Below, piece after piece: positions 1 to 12,879 of a stretch of 64,000 nucleotides of DNA. Every line of letters begins with the position of its first letter. Within the stretch, counting starts at the first letter, position 1. The DNA lies in assembly GCA_014529385.2 (NCBI GenBank), contig CM043971.1, positions 25,580,769 through 25,644,768 of the forward strand, read 5' to 3'. The notes beneath the pieces are model-generated. The model ran no database searches and was not told where the DNA came from. It worked only from the letters and a program-made list of their open reading frames with translations. Origin of the DNA: Adiantum capillus-veneris (Eukaryota > Streptophyta > Polypodiopsida > Polypodiales > Pteridaceae). Both the position numbers and the translations under genes were made by a program.

Positions 1-326
1 AGAAGACGAACAAGTTTTTGATGAAAAGTGCCATTGCGCTATGCTCTATTGCGCTTTTCCCGTTTCTCCAAATTTTGAGCAAAAGACCCCCAAAAATTGA
101 GATGAAGTTTAGGGTGTCATCAACAAGAAAACGTAATCAACGATTAGATTGATTAGCAATAAACACCACACAAAACAATAATCATATTCTTCTTAACACA
201 AAATAACCACAGTTAACAAGAATCAACGCTCAAAAATAAAATTTATAGAAATTTTGAATCTTACATGCGAATCGCATACACATACTGTTTTGTCACCATG
301 AACTAAATTGGCGCGTGATCGTTACC

Positions 327-338
327 GCTCTAATACCA
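327..338 (-). promoter_or_regulatory. tRNA-iMet primer binding site, one mismatch
   Basis: The plus strand reads GCTCTAATACCA. The reverse complement differs by one base from the plant initiator-Met primer site TGGTATCAGAGC. It places the element on the minus strand with its 5' LTR to the right. Confidence 0.65.
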
Positions 339-481
339 TGTTGAGATGTAGAGAGAAAGAGAGAGAGACGAGACAAGAGACACACCATGTACGCTCCCAA
401 AGACTGATTCATATCGAGGACAAGATACAAATATATAGGTGAGACTAAGTTGAGTAGAGTGAGCCACATACAGCTCCAACA
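339..481 (-). repeat. LTR of the small element at the window start
   Basis: It is directly adjacent to the primer site, starts TG and ends CA. It contains a GA-rich stretch and an AT-rich stretch (caaatatatag) that could be a TATA region in the plus reading, but transcription would be on the minus strand. Only one copy is visible, so the LTR boundaries rest on the primer site and the TG/CA ends. Confidence 0.6.
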
Positions 482-1406
482 ATCGGTAGCCAAAAACTGC
501 TTCATGATGGAAGCTCTTAAAGGTTTTCATGCTCGTGGGGATTCACCGTTGTTCCATAGGTAAGACCACCAATGCTTGACGGAATTTTGAAAATGCATAG
601 CTACATGGCGCAGCTTAGAGTACCTCGTGAAGCGCTCATCTCCAAACTCCGCATCGATTTGTTGGATGAAAGCCAAGACTTTATCCGTAGCACCAAAGGT
701 GCCATCGTAGGTAAGGAAAGAGATGTTCTTTCCTTCCTCTTTGAACTTCTTGATCTTGGATGACCTCTTTCACGTGGCACAGGATTTCCTATGGCCTCTT
801 CTTTTTGGTGGTTCGAAAGTTGCACCATCACTTTCTTCTTCATCTTCTTCCTCTTATGAAGAAATTGATGGTGCTGAGAGGGAAGACCAAGGCAAGAAAA
901 AGGCGAAGAAGTGTGCAATGGTCTTCTCCGTTTAGGAGGTGATGGAGAGCATTTTTCCCGCTGTCTTTGTGGAGCCATCTCCGCCAAGGTGACAGGAGAC
1001 TCACTTCTTTCTCATTTTTTTCGAGTGGGGGCTCTTGAGTTCTCCTTTGCGAAGGAGATGCGTCATCAAGTAGTAAATTTTTGAGCCCTTCGTATGGATC
1101 CTCTTCTTCTTTCCAAATCGAGGAGAGGCCTCTTTTGGAAGTCTCACAAGGAGGCTTCCTAGGTACTCTGTCTTCATGGTAGGGAGCTTGGAGAATCCCA
1201 TGAGCTTGAAGTTACCGTTGCACTTCACTTTGGAGGGATGGATTGCCCATGGCTTGTTGAAGCTTAGAAACAAGGTAGTTAATAGGCATAGGGGCATCAT
1301 TAGTAGCCTCCTCATTAGCAAAAACAAAGCTATCAGCATTAATTTCACTCTCTTTACTATTGTCAGTTGTTCTAACATTTTTCTTAGATGTCCTTTGAAA
1401 CTTCAA
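482..1406 (-). pseudogene. Ty3/gypsy gag (capsid), degenerate
   Basis: Reading the minus strand from 760 down to 482 gives a capsid-like stretch: a DGTFGATDKVLAF segment, then an aromatic-rich HFQNSVKHWWSYLW block followed by a PRA..KPLR..I..QF segment. This is the usual gypsy gag arrangement of an aliphatic/Trp block ahead of an F-rich helix. The upstream half (about 1406-765) is broken across frames into short charged pieces and is probably the gag N-terminus. The gene lies just inside the minus-strand primer site at 1751-1762 and is cut at 481 by the small LTR element, so the rest of pol is out of view. A stop after PRA and frame changes mean it is not functional. Confidence 0.5.
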
Positions 1407-1750
1407 GCCCTAATTGATGCTCCTTTTAATTTACCCCTTTAGAAAAGCACTCAAGCTACTATACCCGTGGCTCGAATATCATTAATTGCAAGGAATAAAA
1501 GAGAGGGTCTTTCAACACCAAAACAGTACCGGCTCTTGTCAAGCTTTGAATAGCTCAGTAGTGGTTAAGCCGTAGACAAGCCCCATAGGACTCCACTATC
1601 AATACCATAGCTCTCGACGATGATGCCTCGTTATCTGCACAAAGGCAGGCGCACTGCAAGGCTGAACTTACTCAATTGAAATTAATAATACCAACCATTT
1701 ATAGCTAACTTCAATACCTCCCTTCTTGAGCAAGAAAATAAAAACCTTGT
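1407..1750 (-). other. Retroelement leader, no gene seen
   Basis: Untranslated stretch between the primer site and the gag remnant of the minus-strand gypsy element. I see no coding frame or tRNA. Confidence 0.4.
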
Positions 1751-1762
1751 GCTCTGATACCA
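1751..1762 (-). promoter_or_regulatory. tRNA-iMet primer binding site, perfect
   Basis: The plus strand reads GCTCTGATACCA, the exact reverse complement of the plant initiator-Met primer site. It is followed one base later by TG of an LTR at 1764. It shows that LTR 1764-3082 is the 5' LTR of a minus-strand element whose gag lies to the left. Confidence 0.85.
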
Positions 1763-1763
1763 A

Positions 1764-3080
1764 TGTAATATTTAATGGCCTAGTAACTTGCTCAAGAAAA
1801 TAATATGAACATAGTGAGCATTTCATTAGAATAGATTCCTAATGAGCATAACAAGAGTTCTTGGATGGAGAGAGCAACAGAAAGAATAACACCTAGTTAG
1901 ATAGGCATGAACAATAATTCAAAATCGACAGAAATTAAGCTATTGACATCTGTTGAGAACCGGATTTACATGGAGCCGATTCCCCCCTCCAAAAGGCTTT
2001 GTATTATAGGTTTCCCCCATCAAGGGAGACATTTTACAATACAATATTTTGTGTTCCTTCAATCACTTGATGGTTCAATGAAGATAGAAGCTTCAAGAAC
2101 CATGTACACACTTATAAAACACAACATCAATTCCCTAACGGTCTCAGATCAAGACCTCACACACCTTCGAAGATGGTGAGAGTTAGCAGGGTATGAGAGT
2201 AGATGGAGAGGAGGAAGGAATAGTCTTACAAGAAAGAAGTATATCTCCTCACCTAATCAATCATAAAATCTTAGCATATCTTAGTAATTAGCATGGTAGA
2301 GAAGATGAGCATGTATTGAAGCTTGGCTCTTCGTTGGATTTGCATCACAAAGCCAAGAGTTGTTGGTGTAGGCCTCCCTTCTCACAAGCTTGGAGTAGGT
2401 GATGAGCTTTCCATTAAAGCTTGAGAAGGAGAGAGAGTCTTCTTGCTTGATCACACATGAGATTGTGTGAGTGTGTGTGTGATAATGCCTTACCAAAATC
2501 AGCCCTCTCTCTCTCTCTTGGTCGACCCTTCATCCATTTTAACCCTCGAGAGCTTAGCCAATGATAATTGAGAAGCATAAGTGATAGCCTTGTGACATGT
2601 TTCCCCGTTTCCCCTTTTGTGAGAGCTTTAGGTAATTAAGTAATGCAATTAAACTCTCATTGGATCCCTTTTTCTTTTGGAAAATAGGAATCAGGCAAGC
2701 AATTGGGCCGTTGAATGCTCATTGGACCCCTTGGGAGACTGTCCAATAGTCTTCTCGAGAGCTTAATCTTTATTGGTTATTTTATTAAGTGTTTTTAAAT
2801 GATTTAAACTAGATTTACTCTAACCTAATTCTCATTGGTCCACCTCTATGGCCATCCAATAGGATCTGAATGCACCTTGTGGGCAATTGGACTAGGGAGT
2901 TTCCATGTGTCCATTATGCCCTTTGTGTAAAGGGGCTTGCGTGAGTGTGTGTGTGTGTTTCTCTCTCATCCCCTACTAAAAGGGCTCGCCCCCTCCTCTT
3001 TAGGAGCTTGCAAAGACTTTTTGTACACTATCAAGCATCCAATTTTCCTAAGCATTGACCATTGGACTTAACCTTTGAAC

Positions 3081-3082
<2 letters not shown>
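1764..3082 (-). repeat. Ty3/gypsy LTR copy A, truncated
   Basis: It starts TGTAATATTTAATGGCC next to a perfect primer site. It aligns along its length with 36524-37860 (same orientation) and, from about 2128, with 32600-33560 (inverted). The full-length copy at 36524-38110 is 1,587 bp, and copy A stops at the GA microsatellite at 3083, so roughly 250 bp of LTR (its U3 end) are missing. It carries the family's recurrent short (GT)n tracts and repeated 'ATTGG' (CCAAT-type) words. Confidence 0.75.

Positions 3083-3121
<39 letters not shown>
3083..3121. repeat. (GA)n microsatellite
   Basis: About 19 units at the junction between truncated LTR A and repeat X. The X copies at 31979 and 34253 carry the same tract. 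Confidence 0.95.
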
Positions 3122-3122
<1 letters not shown>

Positions 3123-3770
3123 CTTACAAATCCATAAGTCCTTTCAAAAGTGGTCAAAGATGAGACACATTTTTGTGTGTGCACCCACACAAGGCTGGCC
3201 AAAAACATTTTTCCTAATTGAGGAAAAAAAGGGCGCACTAGATTAAAACTCTCTGAGTTTTTAGGCCAGAATTTCTTCAAGGCAAGCTCAAAATCTAACC
3301 TAGAATTTGTAGTTTCATTAAAACTCGGTTTTTTGTGAACACTGATTCCCATAGTTCAACTAATTTTCTTTCACACCTCATTAACAAAACTTGGTATGTA
3401 CAGGAGAGTTGCGGGGGTCATGAGGTAAGAAACACCCCCTTCCAAATTGCAATGTGATACAATGGTAGGCAAGGATGAATGCTAGGTGTAATCATGCTTT
3501 GGCATCCCCCATGAGAGACTATATGCACAATTAAACTCAAGGAATTGCTTTTGCACTGGTGGTGTAGAAGGTAATTTGAGAACCTCCATTTGTTGACATG
3601 TCTCTGCATTGATTGAATTGCTGAACTTGCACCAATGGGGTAGGATAGTTGGCTGGTTTTTCTCATTGAGTGTGAAAGGAGAGGTGACAAGCTGCTTGCC
3701 GAGGTGCCTCAGATATAAGCAAATCCTGTATCTTATGCAAGCTTGTTTCTGATGCTGTCCTCATTCGCTG
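3122..3770. repeat. Repeat X, copy 1
   Basis: Non-coding repeat starting GTCTTACAAATCC after a GA tract. It matches 31340-31978 inverted and 34353-34830 direct. The frame 3690-3418 (minus) is conserved as an open frame in the inverted copy, but composition and lack of any recognisable domain make it more likely a conserved repeat than a gene. Confidence 0.65.
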
Positions 3771-3802
3771 ATGGTTTCATGAGATCATGCTTCGGCTTGT
3801 CG

Positions 3803-4574
3803 TCATTCGCTGATGGTTTCAAGCTTTGGAGCCCAAGGCTTTTCTTTTATCATCACCGTCAGCTTCGGCATAAGCTGTGTGTATAACTGCGGGTCTTGCA
3901 GCTCTAATGTGATCTCTTCGTCCTCCTGATCTGCACATTTAATGTGTGCATCGCCTTCCTCTGCCTTTCTCATCGTCTTCACTGTTAACTCCTGCTGAAT
4001 GTCTTCATGGGGAGCTACCCTCGCTGCGCCAAAGCGACCCCAGGATATGCGCACCCGTTGGCACGAGAGCGCCTTCGTAGCCGCAACACCAGCGGAGACT
4101 TGACTAAATCATTAATGTCTTCATGACGCATGAGCTGCTCAGGAGAGTTGGAGATAGCGGCATGATTGTGCAGAAGACGGGCAATCATGAGGTGCTCCTG
4201 GGGAGTGAGGCGCATGTGGTGACGGGGCATGGGGAAGAGCACAGACACGTGGGCAGCGCCAGCCATGACATCCGCATCGGCGCCCAGCGCAGAGGCGCGC
4301 TCGTGCAGGCGCGGTGTAGCTGGATTACTTGCAGCCGTGTGGAAGGGAAAGGAGGAGCGGGGATAATGGGCGATGAAATGGCCGGGCGAAAACTCCAGCA
4401 AAAGCTCGCCCACCTTCATCTTCATGCAGTCTGCGGACGGCGCCGACGAGACCCCATTATTATATTCTGCTGCAGAGGCCGGCACCTCCACCTCCACCAC
4501 TTCCCCCCCCCCCCCCCCCCCCCCCACCCCAGCCACATCCACCACTATATATTCGATATTGCACTGCACGATGA
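3803..4574 (-). pseudogene. DUF4228/PADRE-like gene, copy 1, 5' truncated
   Basis: GC-rich coding stretch on the minus strand in an AT-rich background. From 4569 the frame gives a VVEVEVPAS segment, a KVGELLLEFSPGHFIAHYP block (PADRE-like: leaf-type protein, helix then PGHF), LGADADVMAGAAHVSVLFP (the usual 'L.pd..l..G..YFLLP' element), then RLTPQEH and an arginine-rich tail. The frame ends at 4015; the C-terminal part continues in another frame, 4054-3803 (GRFGAARVAPHEDIQQEL). Compared with copy 2 (30507), 214 bp holding the TATA box, leader and MGN start are missing at 4574/4575. A 23-base C run at 4503-4525 codes for an expanded glycine tract. Known family members are small plant proteins, often stress-responsive; function here is inferred from resemblance only. 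Confidence 0.5.
4503..4525. repeat. Poly-C tract (23 C)
   Basis: An uninterrupted run of 23 C inside the minus-strand DUF4228-like frame, giving polyglycine. The right-arm copy has only short GTGG-type codons there, so the run is a recent expansion or an assembly-sensitive site. Confidence 0.85.
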
Positions 4575-5347
4575 TAGCAGTATACGTCGTGTCTCATGCA
4601 GTTAATTAGGAGAAGCAGTACTAGTGCAGGCGTAAGAGGAGACAATGTCAAGTGCGCCAGGTGCCTGCAGAGCTCGACAAGCGGAGCCCATGCCCATGGC
4701 AACTAATTGGCAATTAGACGTGCCTCTCGCGATCCATCTTGTTGGCTGGCCACAAGGTGACCACTGACTATTGCACGGTGCTCGTCTCTACCTTTATTGT
4801 CCGCGTTAATGCCCCGGCTCGTAGCTGGCCCTCTCAGGTAGTCACCAGCTCTCTTTGTTTGCAAAGCTCATCTTGCCTACTACACCCCATTCATGTCACA
4901 TCTCTGCTCATGTAAACACTCATGACGCTCAAACGCGAAAAAGAAGTAAGATGTTTTGTCTCCTTCGATTAGCGGACAGGAGATCGACTAGAAGGGCACT
5001 AGGATGGGTCGGACATATTTAACAAACAATTGCAAAGACACTGCCATGAAGGTGAACGTCGGGTCAAGGGGCTACCATGTGGGCCGTCAAAATGTGGTGG
5101 AAAATAATGGGGCAGGCAACAACCAATAGATCTCTAATACTTTGCCACTTATCACAAAAACCACATCACTTATCCGCATAAAGAAAAAACCTATTCTCTT
5201 TCAAACAACGACCTCTGAAATGAGTACCCATAAACAAAGAATGTAGTTTCCTTCAAACATCCACCTCTCACATTAACCATTCATAGCTTATCACATTAAC
5301 AATTCATAGCTTATCACAGTTTTGCAACACTTGCCAATGACTTCAAT
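4575..5347. other. Gene-free flank of DUF4228-like copy 1
   Basis: The upstream flank of the truncated gene, matching 29610-30350 inverted. No gene or RNA is seen. The match extends well beyond the gene, which shows that a large genomic block rather than a transcript was copied. Confidence 0.6.
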
Positions 5348-5722
5348 TTCTACACCCATCACTCGATGCTTGATCACACTACTCGGAACATGACTACGTA
5401 GTGGTACTATCAAAGATCTTGCAAGCTATAGTACCATGTCAATATTGACATCTCTATGATTTCTTGGGATAAGCGACACAATAAGATACATAATTTTTAC
5501 CACACAAGCATGGCATAATAGACAAGCAAGGCACACTTATGAAACACCAATACTTTACATATACTAACAGTGCTTGAGCGATGCGTAATGTTTAGAGGTC
5601 GCTTAAGTGACAAAGCCATGGCCGCTTTGTCTTTTATAGTTGTCGGTGTGGTACCCATAGGCTAGATTGTTACTTCTGTTGTCTCTCTTCAATTCAATTG
5701 TCTTTTCCAAGGTGGTCTGTTT

Positions 5723-5811
<89 letters not shown>

Positions 5812-6276
5812 ACACACATACGTAAACACACATACATATTTGAAACATAGACGCAAACACAAACATCTTGATACTAAAAATTTGTTGAAGCTTTGGTACG
5901 AGCCTCATGTGTTTCTACTATCTTGTCTAGAATGAATGTGTTACAAATGAATAATTGTATGTGTTATTCAATTATTATTGCATTACTTCTTAATTTTGCT
6001 AATAAACAAAAATCTGAATGAACTTTAACAGCAAGTAGGATGAAACAACTCACTATATAATTAGGTATGCCTTTACAAAATAAAAAAAAGTACATATAAA
6101 ACTTTAAAAGTGATGGGACAATGGAATCAAAGGATGCAAAACAAATTATTGACGATCCAAGTGCTCATGCTGGCTCTAATCGCCTTCGTCCTCTGACTCA
6201 CACCCTAAGTTGAGGCTAAATATCATAGTTTAAATGTGGGCATCAAGATGGTGGCTTTATTTGGTTTTACAGTAGG
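5348..6276. repeat. Direct duplication, unit 1 (929 bp)
   Basis: Matches 8716-9682 in the same orientation, including the compound (TC)n(CA)n microsatellite and flanks. The right arm has this sequence once (about 28760-29610, inverted) with the flanks of this unit, so unit 1 is the ancestral position. Confidence 0.75.
5726..5807. repeat. Compound (TC)n(CA)n microsatellite
   Basis: About 24 TC units then about 16 CA units. The same order is found at 9093-9216. The inverted right-arm copy (29201-29243) retains only the GA side. Confidence 0.95.
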
Positions 6277-6959
6277 TATTTAGTCCCAACTAAAGCAACC
6301 TCTCTTTATCCTGAGTGTATTACACTATATGCCTTAAGTTTCTCTTTTGTCCTCGATAAAAAACTCAAAATTTAAAAATTTCTATCTAACTCATCTGAGA
6401 TAGCCATGGCAAAACAACATCCCCCACTACAAAAGTAGAGCCAGTAGTACTATGTATCAACTTGAGTGAGTAGGTTATAAGAGTTTCATGGCGAGGGGCC
6501 GAGAATAGAACCAAAAGTGTTCGGCTTGAAATTTGAGGTGGCTTCTCTATGAGGAAAATCAATGAAAGATGGGAGGGAAGAGCAGACGCAGAGCACAAAG
6601 GGAGAAGCAAAAAGAGCCAGCGATTATGGTAACCACACAGACAAGCTCGAGTGGGCGTCCTTGTCTATCCGCCTACGAGAAGCAATGGGTGTAACCGTTC
6701 ATGTCATAACTCACAGTAGATGACAAGCAGACGTGAGTAGGTGGACCTTGAGTAGGATGAAGAAGGGGGGCTCTCTCTGGTGATGAAGCAAAAAGGTACC
6801 CCCACATAAGAACCCTCTATTGCCCATCTCAACCATCCTACTGCACCCTTTGAGGAAAAGACTCCTTGATTTTCTTCCCCATTTCCTTTGCTCGCTTATC
6901 TTTCTGTGGCTTGTTTCCCACATCGTCATCTACTGGCATCTAGCTGATCAAGCCTCAAC

Positions 6960-7085
<126 letters not shown>

Positions 7086-7322
7086 ATAACAAAACCACAA
7101 CGCTTCGTTGTTGTCTCCAAAAACCTATGAAACAAAATCTTTGAGGTCTCTTGGCATTGTCCATATGGCTCATTTCATAAGGATTTGATAATACAAAATG
7201 GTTACAACAAGGAGACATGTGGGTAACTAAAGAGCACGCTTATCTTCTTTTAAGAGCTTCACTAGGTGTGCCAAAAAATTTCATTAACTGGTATCTAACA
7301 AGATACCTCTTTGGGCTTGGGG

Positions 7323-7327
<5 letters not shown>

Positions 7328-7383
<56 letters not shown>
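7328..7383. repeat. (GA)n microsatellite
   Basis: About 28 uninterrupted GA units. Confidence 0.95.
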
Positions 7384-7386
<3 letters not shown>

Positions 7387-7528
7387 GGAATGAGCGAGGG
7401 ACATGTGGAGGAGACAAAAGAAATAAAGGAGGGATTTTTTTTGTAATCGACACCTTTTTGCATAGGTTTTGATAAGACCTCCAATATGCACGGAATGCCA
7501 TGATTTTAGTGACCCTATCCTTGCTCTT

Positions 7529-7540
7529 GGGGGGGGGGGG

Positions 7541-7601
<61 letters not shown>
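7529..7601. repeat. Poly-G followed by (GA)n
   Basis: A run of about 15 G runs directly into about 29 GA units. Confidence 0.95.
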
Positions 7602-7606
<5 letters not shown>

Positions 7607-8286
7607 TTGTGGCTTCTTGGAGCATCTCTCTTGTATGCAAGTCACTGCAACAACATCACACGGGCGACGAGTCTCTCTTTAGTGTTTGAGTAGCTAGACG
7701 TCTGTACGACAAGAGAGAGGGGGGTAGCCCGCTTTCAGACGAGATAAGGGATGTGTGTATGTGTTGGAACATGGGAGCAGGACAGGCAAGACGAGGAGAA
7801 ATTTTTAGTGGTGCATGCCTTAAGTCATGGCGCATACTAGAGGGGAGGGCACCATGGCATTCGAGTGCATCAATTAGAAATGGTGGCAATGCAGGCCTCC
7901 GGGTGCGATCTCAGTGAGATGCACACCAAAGGGCAAGGCAGCATGGCATCAGAGTTCATTGATTAAAGATGGCGTCTACGTAGATTCCACTCAATAAAAA
8001 GTATGATAGGTATGTTCAAGGTTTACTACATTTCCATCTCCTTTCAAACTTTCTATAGTTGAGCCTATGCAACACATTGTAGAGATTGACAAGCATAGTA
8101 GAAATTTATATTGACATGCAATTTTCCAAGCCCCCTTTTATATGCTTTGTATAATATGATCAACTGACATAATTTGTCATATAACGTAAATTTAAGGGTA
8201 TAAACACGAAAAAGTACATGCAATTTCAAGATTATAGCATGTCAAATGACATGAGGTTTTTTTGAAGCACTTGTTTTGCCAACAAG

Positions 8287-8289
<3 letters not shown>

Positions 8290-8355
<66 letters not shown>
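8290..8355. repeat. (GA)n microsatellite
   Basis: About 33 GA units. Confidence 0.95.
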
Positions 8356-8357
<2 letters not shown>

Positions 8358-8441
8358 GGTGTGGTGAGGAATGCAACCAAGGGAGAAAAAGAGAGAATGT
8401 GATGTGTATCATGGGGAGATATATAAACATAGACACAGAAA

Positions 8442-8445
<4 letters not shown>

Positions 8446-8498
<53 letters not shown>
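8446..8498. repeat. (AC)n microsatellite
   Basis: About 26 AC units, close to the preceding GA tract. Confidence 0.95.
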
Positions 8499-8715
8499 TT
8501 ATACACACATGTAGGTACACACACATACGCACATGTTTGAGCTTGAGAAACTATATAGGATTGGCCTATTGGTAAAAGCAAAGGAGATCCACCAAAGACT
8601 TGGGTATGTACACACATATTGAGACGAGTGAGCTTGACAAATTTTATAGGAATGACCCCTTGGTAAGAGCGAATGCGACCCGCGAGAGATGGGTTCTGTC
8701 AGCTTGTGACTAAAA

Positions 8716-9682
<967 letters not shown>

Positions 9683-10815
9683 GTGTTTTGTTTGGATTTA
9701 AAATGAGCAACATGTGTCCAAAATTTTGAATGGGTCAAGGTTGTGTAAGTTCTCATGGTGATTCAAAGGCACTAAAGAAGCCTTATATGCACAATGAGTG
9801 GATATTGTATGGGGTATACATATCACATTCAGACAAAGAATTTAACCAAGTGAAGGGAGAGAAATGTCATGAAACTCTCCCTTCTCTCCCTCCTCCCATT
9901 TGCGCTACAAGTGACTGCCTTTGGAAGCATGTGGTGGCTTGTGTATTCAACGTAGGCGGAGGTGATGGTCACGTGAAACTTATGGTGCTACTGAGTGGCA
10001 TTACACGACTCTGTTCATACATGGCTAGTTCTTGAGTGTAATGGGCTATTTGCTTTTGAAGGAAGTATAAAAGAGGGAGGCAACGAGGCCGACATCGTTG
10101 GCACTCCCTCTCCAAGGCCTTGAGGGATAGATGATCCAAGTTATATAAATTGAATGTTGTGCATGACATGCTAAAAAGTAAGATATGTAGAGAGGAGAGG
10201 AGAGTAACCTACAAAAAACATGTTTTCTTTTGGGTGTGGAAAAGAAGAAGGAACTTGAGGGAAGCCAATGGGAAGAAGTCTTTGAGGAAGCTCAGAAACG
10301 ACTCGCATATCAATGAGCCTTGAAATGAAATTGTCAAAGTAAAAATGACTCCTTGATCTGTGCTTTCAAGTCATTCCAAGTGTGTGGAGGCTCGATGAAT
10401 TTTTTGCAAAATAATTGGTTCAATATTCCATAGCCTCTATGTGTTTCCAAGAGCATGAGAGCCCTTGTATAAAGCAAGAGAAAGGATGCTCACTAATTAG
10501 GGCTAATCAAGCCATGAATCTATAATCACCACAATGAAAACCAATACTATGCATTGTATACAGTACAGGGGGAAGCACTCATTGGAAATCCACAAGAGCT
10601 ATTACAAGTATGCAGAGGGAAGAGAGGAGAGCAACCCCCGATGGATGAAACCTATGGTGTACAGAAGTCATGTCACTAACTGACACCTCCTTTTGGGAGG
10701 TGGGACTAACGCCTCATGATTGCCGATTGATCGTAACTGTTGGATTTCCTAGGAAATGCAAAAATTTTCCACATTTTCAAATTCGGGGTTTGAACCCATG
10801 CCCCCCCTCACATAG
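9683..10815. other. Gene-free end of the left arm
   Basis: 9968-10815 matches 27165-27985 inverted. Open frames at 9730-10035 and 10670-10879 have no recognisable domain and are not preserved as frames in the other arm, so I do not call genes. Confidence 0.5.
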
Positions 10816-11149
10816 GCCACTAGTGGTTGGTGTGATATTACTGCTATTTGCTAGTTATGGACGTCTCCATAGAAGTTAGTGCAGTTGATGGTTTACCAAC
10901 AACACCAATTTGTGTTCCCTTTCTTTAAACTTAGCCTCACTACACTTGCTCCTCATGCAGAAGTTCATTAATTAGGGGATAGTGTTGAAGGTCTCATGGG
11001 GTAGATTTGCACGACACTAAATCTCAACTCTTCTTCTTCTACCTCGGAAGAAACTAGTTAGATATTCTCTATTATTATAATTCTACCATTTTAGATTTAA
11101 TTTCTATACGCAATATGATAGCTTCATCTCTTTCTCTCAATGCTTGAAA
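10816..11149. other. No feature seen
   Basis: AT-rich spacer between the inverted-repeat arm and a gypsy fragment. I see nothing to annotate. Confidence 0.5.
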
Positions 11150-12059
11150 ATGAATAGAGCTTTCTCAACAGGGTCGAGCCTTCGACTTTCATAGCCTATG
11201 GCGTGCCCTTCTTGGAGTAAAATAGCTCCAAGGAAATCACCACAAGTGTCACATTGGACCTCAAATGGCTTTGAGAGATCCGGTAGTGTAAGCACATGTT
11301 GAGAGATAAGCTTTTCTTCAAGCTTTTCAAAAGCATTGTTCTCCTTAGCAAACCATGTATACCTAACGCTTTTCTTTGTTAGGTCATGTAATGGTCCGGA
11401 AATTTGTGAGAACTTTTCTATGAAGCGTTTATGGTATGCACATATACCTATAAAGCCTCTTGGTTCATGAAGATACCTTGGTTTAGGCCATCCTTTTATT
11501 ACCTCTAACTTTGATAGATCCATTTGGATGCCATCTTGAGAGATAATGTGACCTAAATACTGAAAGAAAAATTCACTTTTCTTTCGATTAACATAAAGTT
11601 TATTCTCTCCTAAAACTTGGAATATTACCTAGAGGTGTTGCTTGTGTTCGTCTAATGAATTAGAGCAGATGATAATATCATCAAACAACACTCCAGTGAA
11701 GGTTTGGTGAGGCTTGAATAGCTTCTCTATCAAGCGGTTGAATGTGGTTGATACGTTGGTCAAGAAAAAAGGCATGACAATGTATTCGTAAAGTCCAAAC
11801 GCAGTGCAAAATGCGATCTTTACAATGTCTTGATCAACTATTTGATGATAGCCACTTTTAAGGTCAATCCTACTGAAGTAGGTCGATTCTTTTAGCCTAT
11901 CAAATAGGTCTTCTACTCGTGGAATAGGAAACCTATTCTTGATAGTGATCCTATTTAGTGCTCTATAGTTGACACACATACAATATGTGCCGTCTTTCGT
12001 TTTCACTAGTAATACAAGTGAGAAAAAAGGAGATGAGCTAGGCCTAACCATGCCCTTCT
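11150..12059 (-). pseudogene. Ty3/gypsy reverse transcriptase/RNase H fragment, distal part
   Basis: Minus strand. RT core with MCVNYRALNRITIKNRFP, RIDLKSGYHQI and a FDDIIICSN box, then SKLEVIKGWPKPR, GPLHDLTKK and the RNase H start FEVQCDTCGDFLGAILLQEG. It is very close to the pol at 48093-49607 (same family, same motifs), but breaks off at about 11150 in RNase H. The gene is split by the 12060-14232 insertion; the 5' part continues at 14233. Frameshifts occur near 11530-11630 and in the RT region. Retroelement remnant, not host gene. Confidence 0.85.
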
Positions 12060-12201
12060 TGTTGAGAGAGAGAGAGAGGGCACATAAATAGAACTCCAAA
12101 GTGTGTAGAATACACACATGAGATGTTGTATATATAGAGGGGACCTGGGTGCCATATATAGAGAAGCCATATATTGAGTAGCTTCACATATAAGCTCAAC
12201 A
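12060..12201 (-). repeat. 3' LTR of the small element
   Basis: Matches 14087-14232 with few differences. Contains TATATATAG, a plausible TATA region on either strand. Confidence 0.9.
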
Positions 12202-12210
12202 CCCCCACTC
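12202..12210 (-). promoter_or_regulatory. Polypurine tract of the small element
   Basis: The plus strand reads CCCCCACTC, which is GAGTGGGGG on the element's strand, immediately next to the 3' LTR. Confidence 0.7.
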
Positions 12211-12879
12211 AAATAAGGGTCCCTAACTGTGGATGAAAAAACCCTTGGGGGATCAAGGAAAAAACCCACAGCTCTATATACACCCACCATTATATTATAA
12301 AAATCATTGAATATACAAATGTTTATGAGGAGCTACATCACTCCTTTTACAATGAATTACATTACTCCTATCCTATCAAATACAATATTGGATACAAAGG
12401 TTCAATAAAGAGGTGTAAAGGCTATCGATTAGCTCGTAATCAGAAGTGTCTCCGTGAATCTGTTGTGTAGCTTGTCATTAGTATCGCATCACCAAACATA
12501 TCTTCATGTTGTCATCAATATGACATCACCAAACATATCTTCATAAATCTTTTATTGTCACTAGGTTTGTCTTCATGAAATCAATTCTTTGATGAATCCT
12601 ACATAGATCATAGACTCAAAAAACATAGTCATGAAAATTATTAGCATCGTTAGTGAAATAATTACGTTCACAATTCCATAAGAGATGGTTCGCAACGCCA
12701 CTCTTTTGACGACATATATACGCACGACAACATATGTGGACACAAAGTATGAACATAAAAAGTACAAGATGCATGATACGTGATGCAAATGACATATGTA
12801 CATACTACATAAAACGACATTTATCAACGTAGTGATATCAATGAGTATCATCAAAGTATTAGCAAAATATCATCATTGT

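Larger units (their letters stand above)
1..481 (-). mobile_element. Small LTR retrotransposon, 5' part only
   Basis: The window starts inside a minus-strand LTR element. A reverse-complement tRNA-Met primer site at 327-338 abuts a 143-bp LTR at 339-481 that begins TGTTGAG and ends CCAACA. Positions 1-326 are AT-rich internal sequence with no supported coding region. The size and the TGTTGAG...CAACA ends match the complete short element at 12060-14232, so it is probably of the same small, non-coding (TRIM-like) type. The other LTR lies outside the window. On its right it abuts gag codons of a gypsy element, so it inserted into that gag. Confidence 0.6.

Noticed and set aside
3418-3690. A 90-residue frame conserved with 31434-31706
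   Set aside because: The whole repeat X is conserved, not just the frame; no domain and no start context. Kept as repeat X.
5603-5908. Open frames across (GA)n/(CA)n tracts here and at 6820-7218, 7295-7645, 8192-8617, 9039-9319, 16243-16779, 40101-40618 and 53578-53907
   Set aside because: They are translations of dinucleotide repeats (SL, RE, CV, HT runs) open by composition; no domain.
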